NCBI GenBank assembly: GCA_902782475.1
Contig: CACZNR010000017.1
Coordinates: 1 to 24,544 of the forward strand
Direction: 5' to 3'
Origin: an uncultured Eubacteriales bacterium
Lineage (GTDB): Bacteria > Bacillota > Clostridia > Christensenellales > Christensenellaceae
Length of the DNA: 24,544 bases
Made by a program: the position numbers and the translations under genes. The notes beneath the pieces are model-generated. The model was given only the letters and a program-made list of their open reading frames with translations, was not told the DNA's origin and searched no databases. Shown piece after piece: positions 24,359 through 24,544 of the stretch (position 1 is the first letter of the stretch; each line of letters starts with the position of its first letter).

Positions 24359-24544
24359 TTGACATCCTCCCGTGACTAAAGTCATGGGATTCCTAAGAAA
24401 TGATGGTTTGTACAGCCGTGAGACTTACGTCTTTCAAACCCGAATGGGCCCTCCGTACCATACAGGCGGTGTCAAGCCGCCGCTATCCCTTTTACGGGAA
24501 TACGTGTGTTCAGATCAGGCTGCCGCAAAATAAGCGGCTCCTGA
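24359..24544 (-). mobile_element. Right end of an IS200/IS605-family element (continues past window)
   Basis: The minus strand carries the family's typical end: a subterminal hairpin with arms CCCATGAC (24381-24388) and GTCACGGG (24369-24376) around a TTTA loop, then GGAGGATGTCAA, ending in TCAA (24359-24362), a common right cleavage site of the family. There are no terminal inverted repeats or target duplication, as expected. The transposase genes (tnpB, perhaps tnpA) would lie to the right. Confidence 0.8.
24359..24544 (-). ncRNA. Putative omega-RNA (reRNA) scaffold of a TnpB system, 5' end possibly outside
   Basis: In IS200/IS605 elements the RNA that guides TnpB is made from the right end and runs into flanking DNA, which becomes the guide. 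Here the minus strand folds into several hairpins: GCCGC/GCGGC extended by TCAGG/CCTGA (24515-24544), TCCC/GGGA, GGCGG/CCGCC, CCC-ATTC-GGG, AGAC-GTAA-GTCT, a longer-range GGTTTG with CAAACC, and the end hairpin at 24369-24388. The guide would start at 24358 and read TTAAATTTTAACATATTG. Confidence 0.65.
24434..24543 (-). pseudogene. Possible tnpB 3' tail, reading frame unclear
   Basis: Two frames could hold the end of TnpB. One is open from the window edge and reads QEPLILRQPDLNTRIPVKG, ending at 24472. The other, from 24514 to 24434, reads SEHTYSRKRDSGGLTPP and on to WYGGPIRV, which looks like TnpB tails I recall, but it is closed upstream by TGA at 24515-24517. Either the first frame is the true end or a frameshift separates the two. 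Confidence 0.3.

Noticed and set aside
24359..24544. CRISPR repeat or group II intron end
   Set aside because: No repeated units and no domain V; the hairpin and TCAA end fit an IS200/IS605 right end.

Overview
This window looks like part of a chromosome from a low-to-mid GC Bacillota, most likely class Clostridia (Lachnospiraceae-like). The clues are a PASTA-tailed division PBP in a mraZ-led dcw cluster, a MurE with the meso-diaminopimelate motif DNPR, groESL behind a perfect CIRCE operator, sigma-A promoters, AGGAGG-type ribosome sites, and heavy use of ATA (Ile) and AGG (Arg) codons. No rRNA, tRNA, prophage or CRISPR array was seen.

Layout, left to right. Positions 1-2753 (minus) hold the 5' part of a PcrA/UvrD helicase gene and, just upstream of it, divIB/ftsQ. 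A type IIA topoisomerase pair (GyrB/ParE-type, then GyrA/ParC-type) runs on the plus strand at 2951-7334 and ends in a strong hairpin terminator. From 16678 back to 7452 (minus) lies a compact dcw operon: mraZ, rsmH, ftsL, a division PBP, murE, mraY, murD, ftsW. MurF, murG, murC and murB are absent from their usual places, and the topoisomerase pair sits where murG-murC-murB would lead to ftsQ. To the right, all minus strand, are a secreted NlpC/P60 cell-wall hydrolase, a glutamine-type NAD synthetase, groEL, groES, recX, and a secreted peptidoglycan-binding protein whose stop overlaps the recX start. The right edge (24359-24544) is the right end of an IS200/IS605-family element with the omega-RNA region of its TnpB system.

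The most striking observation is that the PBP in the dcw operon keeps the whole fold (TM anchor, dimerisation region, transpeptidase domain, two PASTA domains) and an open frame, yet all three catalytic motifs are replaced: SxxK is AIIN, SxN is NCY and KTG is NTT. It should be a transpeptidase pseudoenzyme. The NAD synthetase shows a second loss: its glutaminase domain has Gly166 where the nucleophilic Cys is expected. The neighbouring FtsW, MurD and MurE also carry unusual residues in otherwise conserved motifs, and DivIB has a repeat-built acidic tail. Together these suggest a division and wall module that has been remodelled, with the PBP acting as a scaffold and catalysis supplied from another locus.

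How the genes work together: MurD, MurE and MraY build the lipid-linked peptidoglycan precursor; FtsW, FtsL, DivIB and the PBP form the septal synthesis complex; MraZ controls the operon through AAAGTG boxes over its own promoter; the NlpC/P60 enzyme and the small peptidoglycan-binding protein act on the finished wall. The remaining genes cover DNA topology, repair, protein folding and NAD synthesis.
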